The notes beneath the pieces are model-generated. The model was not told the origin of the DNA and made no database searches. It saw nothing but the letters and a program-made list of their open reading frames with translations. DNA of 64,000 bases from Novosphingobium sp. (GTDB lineage Bacteria > Pseudomonadota > Alphaproteobacteria > Sphingomonadales > Sphingomonadaceae). The position numbers and the translations under genes were made by a program. This document shows positions 8,964 through 16,864 of this stretch, piece by piece (within the stretch, counting starts at the first letter, position 1; each line of letters begins with the position of its first letter). Location of the stretch: positions 1,736,001 to 1,800,000 of the forward strand of contig NZ_JBCNLP010000001.1 in assembly GCF_039595395.1 (NCBI RefSeq), read 5' to 3'.

Positions 8964-9505
8964 GCGATACGCCGCCCGATCTGGCGTCGCTGGCGCGGCG
9001 CGTCGCACGCCTTGAGGCGGAAGGGGCGATACGGCTGGTGGTCGCCACCTATTTCCGCCTGTGCGACACGCTGGGACCGGACACCGACTGGGCGGCGATG
9101 GAGGCCCTGTTCACCCGCGATGCGGTCTGGGCAGGGCGGGGGCGTTACGCTCGCGCCTTTGGCCGGCATGAGGGGCGTAGCGCCATCATGGGCATGCTGC
9201 GCGCCTATGCCGACCCTCCGCATTTCGTGCTGAATGCCCATTATCTGGCGAGCGAGATCGTCACGGTCCATGAGGGGCCGGGCTCCGGCGCCAGCGCCAG
9301 CTGGATGATGCTTCAGGTCTCGACCTATCGCGATGGCCGCTCCGACCTGCGCAGCGCCGCGATTTCGATCGAGATGGCGCGCGAGGATGGCGTCTGGCGC
9401 ATCGCGGCCTTCACCACCGACAACATCTTTTCCCGCGATGTGGGGCCGTGGAACGACGAGGCCCCCATTTCGGTACCTGAACCCACCACGGAGGAAAGCG
9501 CATGA
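8960..9505 (+). CDS. iacI: SnoaL-like (NTF2 fold) protein, IacI-like
   Basis: 181 residues. An N-terminal helix with RLEAEGAIRLVVATYFRLCD, followed by ALFTRDAVW and a beta sheet ending in WRIAAFTTDNIF, is the SnoaL-like/NTF2 cone fold, used for small-molecule binding, isomerisation or hydration. It overlaps both neighbours by 4 bp, so it belongs to the operon. The family matches IacI of other auxin-degrading clusters. Its precise step is not known from the sequence. Confidence 0.65.
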   Translation: MSDTPPDLASLARRVARLEAEGAIRLVVATYFRLCDTLGPDTDWAAMEALFTRDAVWAGRGRYARAFGRHEGRSAIMGMLRAYADPPHFVLNAHYLASEIVTVHEGPGSGASASWMMLQVSTYRDGRSDLRSAAISIEMAREDGVWRIAAFTTDNIFSRDVGPWNDEAPISVPEPTTEESA

Positions 9506-10770
9506 GCAGCACCGATTATGCCGCGCTGGTCAAACAGGACCGCGTCCATACCGCGCTCTACAAGGATGCCGCCATTTTCGAAGAGGAAATGGAGCGCATT
9601 TTCAAGAACACCTGGGTCTGGGTTGGCCATGAGAGCGAGCTGCCCGGCGCCAACACCTTCAAGAAGAGCTTTGTCGGCAACCAGCCCGTGATCGTCACGC
9701 GCGACAAGGCGGGCGAGATCCGCACGCTGCTCAACCGCTGCCGCCATCGCGCGGCCAGCGTCTGCGAGAAGAAGAAGGGCAAGCAGTCGGTCTTCGTCTG
9801 CCCCTACCACGGCTGGAGCTATGACATCGACGGCGGCCTGCGCAAGGTGCCCTATGCCGATGGCTATCCCGAAGGCCTCGACCGGGAAGAGTTCGGCCTG
9901 ATCAAGCTGCGCACCGAAGTCTATCAGGGCATGATCTTCGCCACCTTCAAGGAGGACATCGAGCCGCTGGTCGAGTTTCTGGGCCCCGCGCGCAAATGGA
10001 TGGACCTGTTCATGAAGCAGGGCGCGGGCTTCGGCGTGAAGGTGCTGGGCGAGCACAAGTTCCGCTTCCCCGGCAATTGGAAGATCCAGCTGGAAAACAC
10101 GACGGACGCCTATCACTTCCCCATCGTCCACAAGACCTTCCTCGACAGTCTGGACGCCGAGACCGAGAACATCTTCGATGTGATCGGCTCGGGCGGCTGG
10201 GTGGAGGATCTGGGCCATGGCCATAGCGTGATGGTGATGATCCCCGATCTCATCGATCTGGACGAGAACCTCGACGCACCGATCCCTGACCGCTTTGCAG
10301 AGCTGGCCGAGGAACTGCGCGCCGAGGGCCATGATGAGGATGCTGTGCGCAAGATCGTGCGCGCGGTGGGGGGCACGGGCTTCAACCTCAACCTGTTCCC
10401 TAATGTCGCCTGCTCGATGGCTTTCTTCCGCGTGCTGCGCCCGGTGGGCGTGGCCGAGACCGAGATCCAGCATGTCGCCATCGGCATGGGCGATGCCAGG
10501 ACCACGCCGTCCCCGGCGGGCAACCGTGCCCGCCTGCGTCTGCACGAGCACTTCCAGGGCCCGATGGGCTTTGGCACGCCCGACGACGCCGAGGGTTGGG
10601 AGCGCGTGCAGCGCGGGGCGCGGGCCGGCGATGATCTATGGATCATGCTCAACCGTGGCAGCGAGGCGCCCGAGGGCCGCCCGCAGCCGGGGCATAATGC
10701 TGGCGATGCCTCCTCCGAGGTGGGGATGCGCGCGGCCTATCAGCAGTGGAAGAGGATGATGACGGCATGA
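9502..10770 (+). CDS. iacC: Rieske oxygenase alpha subunit, IacC-like
   Basis: 422 residues. The Rieske cluster ligands are Cys80-x-His82 and Cys100-x2-His103 (CPYHGW). The mononuclear iron site shows Asp202, His205 and His210 (TTDAYHFPIVH). A small beta-subunit gene follows at once, as in alpha3beta3 ring-hydroxylating dioxygenases. The complex takes electrons from a ferredoxin, probably that at 16554-16862. In iac pathways IacCD converts the late aminoaryl intermediate to catechol. Confidence 0.88.
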   Translation: MSSTDYAALVKQDRVHTALYKDAAIFEEEMERIFKNTWVWVGHESELPGANTFKKSFVGNQPVIVTRDKAGEIRTLLNRCRHRAASVCEKKKGKQSVFVCPYHGWSYDIDGGLRKVPYADGYPEGLDREEFGLIKLRTEVYQGMIFATFKEDIEPLVEFLGPARKWMDLFMKQGAGFGVKVLGEHKFRFPGNWKIQLENTTDAYHFPIVHKTFLDSLDAETENIFDVIGSGGWVEDLGHGHSVMVMIPDLIDLDENLDAPIPDRFAELAEELRAEGHDEDAVRKIVRAVGGTGFNLNLFPNVACSMAFFRVLRPVGVAETEIQHVAIGMGDARTTPSPAGNRARLRLHEHFQGPMGFGTPDDAEGWERVQRGARAGDDLWIMLNRGSEAPEGRPQPGHNAGDASSEVGMRAAYQQWKRMMTA

Positions 10771-11264
10771 GCACCGCAACCATGACCGAAACCGCCATCT
10801 CGCTCGATGAAGCCACCCGCTTCATCTGGGCCGAGGCCGATATGCTCGACCGGCTGGATTACAAGCCGTGGTTGCCCCTGTGGACCAGGGATGGGTGCTA
10901 CACCATCCCGGTCGAGCATGAGACGCAAGATTTCGAGAACCAGCTCAACGTCGCCCATGACGACGAGGAGATGCGTCAGGCCCGCGTCAAGCGCCTGCTC
11001 TCGGGCTTCTCGATGAGCGCGGCGCCGCCCGCGCGCACCGTGCGCACCGTCTCGCGCTTTGTGGTGACGGGCGAAGGCGAGGGCCGCATCGATCTGCGCG
11101 CCGCCATGGTGCTCGTCGAGTACAAATACGAACGCACCCGCGTGCTGGCCGCCGATGTGACCTATCGCCTTGTGCGTGAAGAGGGCGCCATCAAGCTTGA
11201 CCGCAAGGTGGTGCGCCTCGCCAATTGCGACGATTACCTCCACGGTATCGGATATCTGCTGTGA
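10767..11264 (+). CDS. iacD: Rieske oxygenase beta subunit, IacD-like
   Basis: 165 residues from the ATG overlapping the alpha-subunit stop. Motifs such as EATRFIWAEADMLDRLDYKPWLPLW and the closing strand region LDRKVVRLANCDDYLHGIGYLL are those of the ring-hydroxylating beta subunit, also an NTF2-like fold. It is structural, with no metal ligands. The stop overlaps a GTG start for the SDR gene. Confidence 0.85.
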   Translation: MSTATMTETAISLDEATRFIWAEADMLDRLDYKPWLPLWTRDGCYTIPVEHETQDFENQLNVAHDDEEMRQARVKRLLSGFSMSAAPPARTVRTVSRFVVTGEGEGRIDLRAAMVLVEYKYERTRVLAADVTYRLVREEGAIKLDRKVVRLANCDDYLHGIGYLL

Positions 11265-12001
11265 GCGATGTCGCGATCATCACCGGCGGCGGCAGCGGCC
11301 TTGGCGAGGCGATCTCGCGCGCGCTGCATGGCGCGGGTTATCGCGTGGCGGTCACCGATGTCGATGGCGCCAAGGCGCAGGCCGTTGCGCAGGCGCTGGA
11401 CGGCACGGGTGCCACGGCCATCGGCTTGACGCTCGACGTCACCGATGGCGCGGCGATTGAAGCTGTGGCTGCGGATCTCGATGCGCGCTGGGGCGGGGCG
11501 CAGGTGCTGGTCAACAATGCGGTGCTGACCCGGGCGGTGCCGGTGCTCGACATCACGCTGGAGGACTGGGATCAGGTGATGGCCGTCAATGCGCGCGGCA
11601 CCTTTGCCGCCAGCCAGATTTTCGGGCGCCGCATGAAGGCCTCGGGTTATGGCCGCATCGTCAATATGGCCTCGCTCGCCGGGCAGAACGGCGGCACCAC
11701 CACTGGCGCGCATTATGCCGCCAGCAAGGGGGCGATCGTCACCTTGACCAAGGTCTTCGCGCGTGATCTGGCAGCCTTCGGCGTTACGGTGAACGCCATC
11801 GCGCCCGGCCCCATCGACAGCCCGATGGTCCGCGCTCTGGTGTCGCAGGACAAGATGCCCGGCATGCTAGCCAACATTCCCGTGGGTCAGCTGGGCGAGG
11901 CTTCCTTCATTGCCGATATGGTGGTGCGTCTGGCGGCGCGCGATGCCGGTTTCGTCTCGGGCGCCACCTGGGACATCAATGGCGGGTTGTTCATGCGCTG
12001 A
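11261..12001 (+). CDS. iacE: Short-chain dehydrogenase/reductase, IacE-like
   Basis: 246 residues starting at a GTG that overlaps the previous stop (GTGA). Classical SDR features are present: TGGGSGLG nucleotide-binding loop, DV in the adenine region, NNA, and the Ser138-Tyr152-Lys156 catalytic set (YAASK). A final IAPGPIDSPMV segment is typical. In auxin catabolism IacE acts with IacA on hydroxylated or oxidised indole-acetate intermediates. Confidence 0.82.
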   Translation: MSDVAIITGGGSGLGEAISRALHGAGYRVAVTDVDGAKAQAVAQALDGTGATAIGLTLDVTDGAAIEAVAADLDARWGGAQVLVNNAVLTRAVPVLDITLEDWDQVMAVNARGTFAASQIFGRRMKASGYGRIVNMASLAGQNGGTTTGAHYAASKGAIVTLTKVFARDLAAFGVTVNAIAPGPIDSPMVRALVSQDKMPGMLANIPVGQLGEASFIADMVVRLAARDAGFVSGATWDINGGLFMR

Positions 12002-12028
12002 ACGGCGCGCGCGAGGTGGGGAAACGAC

Positions 12029-13366
12029 ATGCATGATACCGTGAAGCTGCGCCCGACCCTGCGCGAGGCGCTGGAGGAAGGCCCCTTTACGGCGTTCCAG
12101 ATCCGCTGCGCGCTGATCGCTGTGCTGGCGGTGGTGCTCGATGGTTTCGATATCCAGCTGCTGGGCGTGGCGATGCCCTCGCTGATGAAGGCCTGGGGCG
12201 TGGACAAGGCGGCTTTTGTGCCGGTCATCGCGGGCGGGTTGCTGGCGATGAGCCTTGCCACCACCGTCTCAGGCTGGCTGGGCGACAGGATCGGGCGGCG
12301 GCCCTGCCTGATCGGGGCGCTGGTGATCTTCGGGCTTGGCACTTTGGGCGCGACTTTTGCCACAAGCCTGCCGCTGTTCTTTGCCGCGCGGTTGGTGGCT
12401 TCGCTGGGGATGGGCGGGGCGATGCCGGTGGCCATCGCCATTCTGGCCGAATACACACCACGCCGCCATCGCGGGCTGACGGTGACGGCCAGCATGGTCT
12501 GTATGCCGCTGGGCGGGATGCTGGCGGGCGTGGTTGCCGCGCAGCTGGTGCCGCTGTTTGGCTGGCCCTCGCTGTTTGTGGTGGGCGGGGTGGCGCCGCT
12601 GGCTTTTGCGGTGATCCTGCTGTTCGGCCTGCCAGAATCGGCGCATTATCTGCGCGCCAAGGGGCGGGTTGCCGATCTGGAAAAGTTGGCCGACAGGCTG
12701 GGCGCCCGCGTGGTCCCCGCCGCCGTCGAGGCTGGTGTTGCTGACAGCAAGGGCCAGTTTGCCGCCCTGTTCGCCGATGGGCTGGGCACCACAACACTGC
12801 TGATCTGGGGGCTGTTTCTGGCCGGGTTGCTGGCGGCCTACACCTGCTTCAACTGGCTGCCCACGCTGCTGACGCGCGGCGGGCAGAGCATCGCCACCGG
12901 CAGCCTCGCGCTCGCGGCCTTCAACTTCGGCGGCATTCTGGGCACGGCGCTGGGCGCGCTGCTGATCGGGCGTCTGGGTTCGAAGGCGACGATCACCGGC
13001 TTCGCGCTGGCGGGCACGGCGGCAGCGGTAGCTTCCATCGCGGTGGTCGGCGCAACGCAGGAGGCGCATGTCGTCGAGGCAGCCATGGCTCTCACCGGTT
13101 TCTGCCTGGTGGGCGTGCAGACGATGCTCTTCGCTCTGGCTTCGCATGCCTATCCCGACCATCTGCGCGCGACAGGCGTGGGCGTCGCGCTGGGTGTGGG
13201 GCGCCTGGGAGGACTGGCGAGTTCCGCCGTCGGCGCGGTGCTGGTCGGACAGGGTTACGGCGGTTTCTTCGGATTTCTCGCGGTGCTGATGGCGGCGGTG
13301 GGCCTGTTCCTGCTGATGCTGCGCCCGCATATTCCTTCCGCGCGCCATCAGGGAGAGAGCGCATGA
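12029..13366 (+). CDS. MFS transporter, aromatic acid:H+ symporter type
   Basis: 445 residues with about 12 membrane segments. The DGFDIQLLG stretch in the first helix and the GWLGDRIGRRP loop between helices 2 and 3 are marks of the AAHS family (PcaK, BenK, VanK). It would import an aromatic acid such as indole-3-acetate through the inner membrane. It starts 27 bp after iacE and its stop overlaps the next start (ATGA). Confidence 0.85.
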   Translation: MHDTVKLRPTLREALEEGPFTAFQIRCALIAVLAVVLDGFDIQLLGVAMPSLMKAWGVDKAAFVPVIAGGLLAMSLATTVSGWLGDRIGRRPCLIGALVIFGLGTLGATFATSLPLFFAARLVASLGMGGAMPVAIAILAEYTPRRHRGLTVTASMVCMPLGGMLAGVVAAQLVPLFGWPSLFVVGGVAPLAFAVILLFGLPESAHYLRAKGRVADLEKLADRLGARVVPAAVEAGVADSKGQFAALFADGLGTTTLLIWGLFLAGLLAAYTCFNWLPTLLTRGGQSIATGSLALAAFNFGGILGTALGALLIGRLGSKATITGFALAGTAAAVASIAVVGATQEAHVVEAAMALTGFCLVGVQTMLFALASHAYPDHLRATGVGVALGVGRLGGLASSAVGAVLVGQGYGGFFGFLAVLMAAVGLFLLMLRPHIPSARHQGESA

Positions 13367-14100
13367 GCGACCACGATATCGAGCGCAAATTGCGCATCGA
13401 CCTCGCCAATTTCTACCATCTGGTCGATCACTTCGGCTGGAGCGAGCTGATCTTCAACCATATTTCGGTGCGTCTGCCGGGGCGGGATGCCTATCTCGTC
13501 AACCCCTTTGGCCTCACTTACACCGAGATCACGCCGGACAATCTGCTGGTCGTCAATGTGGATGGCGAGAAGGTGAGCGAGTCCGATTACAGCGCCAATC
13601 CCGCCGGTTTCGCGCTGCATGGCGCGATCCACAGCCATCGCCACGATGTGCATTGCGTGGCGCATACCCATTCGATCCCCATCTCCGCCGTGGCGATGAA
13701 GGAGGCGGGCTTCGACCATAATAATTTTTACGGCGCGCAGCTGATCGGCCGCGTCGGCTATCACGATTTCGAGGGCATCACGCTCTTCGCCGACGAGCGT
13801 CCGCACATGCTCGCCAGCCTGGGCGACAAGCATGTGCTGGTGCTGCGCAACCACGGCATCGCCGTGTGCGAGCGTGATATCGCCTCGACCTTCTTCCTGC
13901 TCTGGATCGCCCAGCGCGCCGCCGAGGTGCAATGCGCCGCCGGCCAGATCCCAGGCCCCGACCGCCAGATCGGTGCGGAGATCGCCGAGAGGTCGCGCGC
14001 CTCGGCCCAGAAGCTGACCGAGAGCGGGCGCGCCGCGCAAATGGTCTTCGACAGCCAAGTGTGCGCCATGCGCGCGGTCAAGCCGGTCGCCTGGATGTGA
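13363..14100 (+). CDS. Class II aldolase/adducin-family protein
   Basis: 245 residues. The fold is class II aldolase (FucA/AraD/adducin). Zinc ligands His101 and His103 (AHTHS) and His164 (RNHG) are present, so it is likely an active metal enzyme doing retro-aldol cleavage, decarboxylation or epimerisation. It is locked in the operon by 4-bp overlaps on both sides. This family is not part of the core iac set. A carbon-carbon cleavage of the acetate side chain is a possible role, which is a guess. Confidence 0.8.
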   Translation: MSDHDIERKLRIDLANFYHLVDHFGWSELIFNHISVRLPGRDAYLVNPFGLTYTEITPDNLLVVNVDGEKVSESDYSANPAGFALHGAIHSHRHDVHCVAHTHSIPISAVAMKEAGFDHNNFYGAQLIGRVGYHDFEGITLFADERPHMLASLGDKHVLVLRNHGIAVCERDIASTFFLLWIAQRAAEVQCAAGQIPGPDRQIGAEIAERSRASAQKLTESGRAAQMVFDSQVCAMRAVKPVAWM

Positions 14101-15251
14101 CGCATCTGCGCTGCCTCTATACCGGGCGAGCCCCTTCGCGCGCGCTTGCCATCGCCGATCTGCGCGCGATGGCGCTGCGTCGCCTGCCGGGTTTCGTCGC
14201 GGAATTTCTCGAGGGCGGCGCCGAGGATGAGAACACGCTGGCGGCCAATCTGGCCAGCTTCGCGCAGGCGCGTTTCGCTCCGCGCGTGCTGACCGGGCCG
14301 CCGCCGCCATCGGGCATCCGCCTGTTCGGGCAAGACCTGCCCCTGCCGCTGGTGATCGCGCCGACCGGCTTCAATGCGCTGCACTGGCACGAGGGCGATC
14401 TGGCGCTGGCCCGCGCGGCGGCGCGCGCTGGCGTGCCTTTCACGCAAAGCACCGTCTCCAACGCCACCATCGAGCAGGTGGCCGCAACCGGCGCCCGGCA
14501 CTGGTTCCAGCTTTATGCCTTTCGCGATCGCGGGGCGAGCGCCGCTCTGGTGGAGCGTGCGCGTCAGGCCGGGGCGGCGGCGCTGGTCATCACCGTTGAC
14601 GCGCAGCTTTACGGCAAGCGCGCCTGGAACACCCGGCTCTATCGCGGCGAGAATGCGCTGCGCTGGCCCGCGATGCTGGACGCCGCGCGCCATCCACGCT
14701 GGATGGCGCAGGTCTGGGCCAGGGGCATGCCCGGTTTCGCCAATCTCTATCCTTTTCTGCCGCAGGGGCAGAGCGGCTTGCTGCCCTCGGCGCGCTGGGT
14801 GCGCGAGGCCATCGACCCCGCGCTCGATTGGTCGATCCTGGGCTGGGCGCGCCAGCACTGGAGCGGGCCGCTGATCGTCAAGGGCATCGGTCATCCCGAG
14901 GATGCCGCGCGCGCCCTGGCCAAAGGCGCCGACGGCATCGTGCTGTCGAACCATGGCGGGCGGCAGCTCGATGGGGCGCTGCCCGCGCTCGATCTGGTGG
15001 CGGCGGTGCGCGACCGGCTGGGCGATGGCCCCACGGTTTTGATCGATGGCGGGGCGCGGCGCGGGGTGGATCTTGCCATCGCCCGCGCGCGCGGCGCGGA
15101 TGCGGTGATGACGGGCCGTGCCACGCTCTATGGGCTGGCGGCGGCGGGTGAGGCGGGGGTGGCGCGCGCCCTGTCCATTCTGGCCGAGGAATACGCTCTG
15201 GCGCAGGGCTTGATCGCGGGTGGCCCACTGTGGCCGCCGCAAGGAGCATAG
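14097..15251 (+). CDS. FMN-dependent 2-hydroxyacid dehydrogenase (mandelate/lactate type)
   Basis: 384 residues from a GTG that overlaps the aldolase stop. TIM-barrel motifs are clear: EGGAEDENT at the N-terminus, APTGF, the catalytic His286 and Arg289 in SNHGGRQLD, and DGGARRGVD plus TGRATLYG for FMN binding. Relatives are mandelate dehydrogenase, lactate dehydrogenase and glycolate oxidase, which oxidise 2-hydroxyacids to 2-oxoacids. Next to an aldolase it suggests handling of an arylglycolate-like intermediate or the C2-C3 fragment from the side chain. The substrate is unproven. Confidence 0.85.
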   Translation: MTHLRCLYTGRAPSRALAIADLRAMALRRLPGFVAEFLEGGAEDENTLAANLASFAQARFAPRVLTGPPPPSGIRLFGQDLPLPLVIAPTGFNALHWHEGDLALARAAARAGVPFTQSTVSNATIEQVAATGARHWFQLYAFRDRGASAALVERARQAGAAALVITVDAQLYGKRAWNTRLYRGENALRWPAMLDAARHPRWMAQVWARGMPGFANLYPFLPQGQSGLLPSARWVREAIDPALDWSILGWARQHWSGPLIVKGIGHPEDAARALAKGADGIVLSNHGGRQLDGALPALDLVAAVRDRLGDGPTVLIDGGARRGVDLAIARARGADAVMTGRATLYGLAAAGEAGVARALSILAEEYALAQGLIAGGPLWPPQGA

Positions 15252-15253
15252 AT

Positions 15254-15754
15254 ATGGTTTCGCAACAGGAATTTCGGCAGGCCATGGCGGCGCTGCCCGC
15301 GGCGGTGAATGTCATCACCACCCATGGCCCCTCGGGCTGCCACGGCATGACGGCCACGGCGGTCTGTTCGGTCAGCGACGATCCGGCGTCCCTGCTGGTT
15401 TGCATCAACCGCAGCGCGCGGATGCATGATGTGCTGGTGGAGAACGGGCGCTTTTGCGTCAATGTGCTGGCCGCCGGGCAGGATGGCGTCTCGGGCACTT
15501 TTTCCGCGCGGGGGCTGACCATCGACGAGCGCCTTGCACAGGCCGGGGATATCGTGCTGCTGGAGGGCGACATGCCCGCTCTGGCCGAAGCGCAGGTGGC
15601 GCTGCCCTGCCGGGTGGAGCAGGTGATCGAGGCAGGCACGCACACCATCTTCATCGGCCATGTCGAGCAGGTGGTGCCGGGCCGGGGGCAGGGCGCGCTG
15701 GCCTATTACGGGCGCGACTATCACCATCTGACCCAGCGGGAGCAGGCGGCATGA
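15254..15754 (+). CDS. iacG: Flavin reductase, IacG-like
   Basis: 166 residues from the ATG preceded by AAGGAGC (15241-15247). It belongs to the flavin-reductase-like FMN-binding family (HpaC, NtaB): FRQAMAALPAAVNVITTHGPSGCHGMTATAVCSVS, then NRSARMHDVL and NVLA. It supplies reduced flavin, most probably to the group D monooxygenase at 7421-8590. A matching reductase, IacG, is found in known auxin clusters. Confidence 0.82.
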   Translation: MVSQQEFRQAMAALPAAVNVITTHGPSGCHGMTATAVCSVSDDPASLLVCINRSARMHDVLVENGRFCVNVLAAGQDGVSGTFSARGLTIDERLAQAGDIVLLEGDMPALAEAQVALPCRVEQVIEAGTHTIFIGHVEQVVPGRGQGALAYYGRDYHHLTQREQAA

Positions 15755-16542
15755 GCGCCGCGACGGCGGAAGCCTTCGCTCGCGCCCGTCGCGCGGCTGC
15801 CGGGTTGGCGGCATGGCCCGTTGACTTTCCCGAGACGCTGGAGGACGCCTATGCCCAACAGCAGGCTGTGGCCTCGGCCTGGGGGCGTCCATCAGGCGGG
15901 GTGAAGGTGGGCCGCGTGCTGGGCGAATGGGCCGAGCGTTTCGGCGTTAACCGTTTCTCCGGACCCATCGATGCCGATGCCATCCGGCAGGCGGGCGAGG
16001 AGGCCATCTTCCCGGTGATCGCGGGTGGCACGGCTTTGCTGGAATGCGAGATCGTCGCGGTGCTGGGGCAGGATGCGCCCGATGGTGCGATCTCGCCCGA
16101 ACAGGCGCGCGATCTGGTGGCCGGTCTGCATGTCGGCATCGAGGTGGCGGGTAGCCCCATGGCCGATATCAACGCTTTGGGGCCGCTGGCCTCGATCGCC
16201 TGCTTCGGCAACAACAATGGCGCGCTGCTGGGCCCGGCGATCGCCGACTGGCGCGCTCTGGACCTTTCCGCGCTGGGCTGCATCGCGCGGATCGACGGCG
16301 CGGTGGTGGGCCAGGGCGACACATCGCGCCTGCCGGGCGGCATCTGGGCGGCGCTGGCCTTTGCCGCCACGCAGGGCGCGGCGCTGGGCCAGCCTTTGCG
16401 TGAAGGACAGATCGTCTGCACCGGCGCGCTGACTGGCATGCATCCCATCGCCGCGGGGCAAAGGGCCGAGGCGGATTTCGGCGCGCTGGGCGCGGTGCGC
16501 TGCCATGCGGTGGCGCAGATCCCGCATGGCGCAATGGATTGA
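15751..16542 (+). CDS. 2-keto-4-pentenoate hydratase/FAH-superfamily enzyme
   Basis: 263 residues. The sequence matches the MhpD/hydratase branch of the FAH superfamily, with Glu98 and Glu100 (LLECEI) as likely metal ligands, plus VAGLHVGIEV and a C-terminal TGALTGMHPI loop. These enzymes hydrate or decarboxylate 2-oxo-alkenoates after ring cleavage. It starts inside the flavin-reductase stop (ATGA). No extradiol dioxygenase is nearby, so its substrate may come from the side-chain branch or from a ring-cleavage route encoded elsewhere. Confidence 0.75.
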   Translation: MSAATAEAFARARRAAAGLAAWPVDFPETLEDAYAQQQAVASAWGRPSGGVKVGRVLGEWAERFGVNRFSGPIDADAIRQAGEEAIFPVIAGGTALLECEIVAVLGQDAPDGAISPEQARDLVAGLHVGIEVAGSPMADINALGPLASIACFGNNNGALLGPAIADWRALDLSALGCIARIDGAVVGQGDTSRLPGGIWAALAFAATQGAALGQPLREGQIVCTGALTGMHPIAAGQRAEADFGALGAVRCHAVAQIPHGAMD

Positions 16543-16553
16543 AAAGGAAAGAC

Positions 16554-16862
16554 ATGATCAGTTTCACGATTGTCGACCGCCAGGGGCGCGAGACGCAGGC
16601 ACAGGCTCCCTCGGGGCTTTCGCTGATGGAGGCGATCCGCCAGGCCGATGTCGGCGATCTGGAGGCGCTGTGTGGTGGCAGCTGTTCCTGCGCCACCTGC
16701 CATGTCTTTGTCGAAAGCCCTGACCTCGATGCAATGAGCGGCGATGAGGACGATCTGCTCGACAGCAGCGACCATCGCAGCGCGGCCAGCCGTTTGTCGT
16801 GCCAGATCCGTCTGACCGAGGCGCTGGCAGGTCTGCGCGTCACCATCGCGCCCGAGGATTAA
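16554..16862 (+). CDS. [2Fe-2S] ferredoxin, putidaredoxin/adrenodoxin type
   Basis: 102 residues from ATG 16554, which follows AGGAAAG. Cluster ligands are Cys40, Cys46, Cys49 and Cys83 (spacing x5, x2, x33), with an extra Cys44. This type passes single electrons from an FAD reductase to an oxygenase, here most likely to the Rieske protein at 9502-10770. The reductase gene begins 2 bp after its stop. Confidence 0.88.
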   Translation: MISFTIVDRQGRETQAQAPSGLSLMEAIRQADVGDLEALCGGSCSCATCHVFVESPDLDAMSGDEDDLLDSSDHRSAASRLSCQIRLTEALAGLRVTIAPED

Positions 16863-16864
16863 GC

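Noticed and set aside
7421..12001. Alternative reading of the operon as indole (iif/ind) or naphthalene-type catabolism
   Set aside because: The combination amidase, SnoaL-like protein, small IacB-like protein and MarR with Rieske alpha/beta fits iac better. Naphthalene-type clusters lack the group D monooxygenase, and iif lacks the amidase as I recall.
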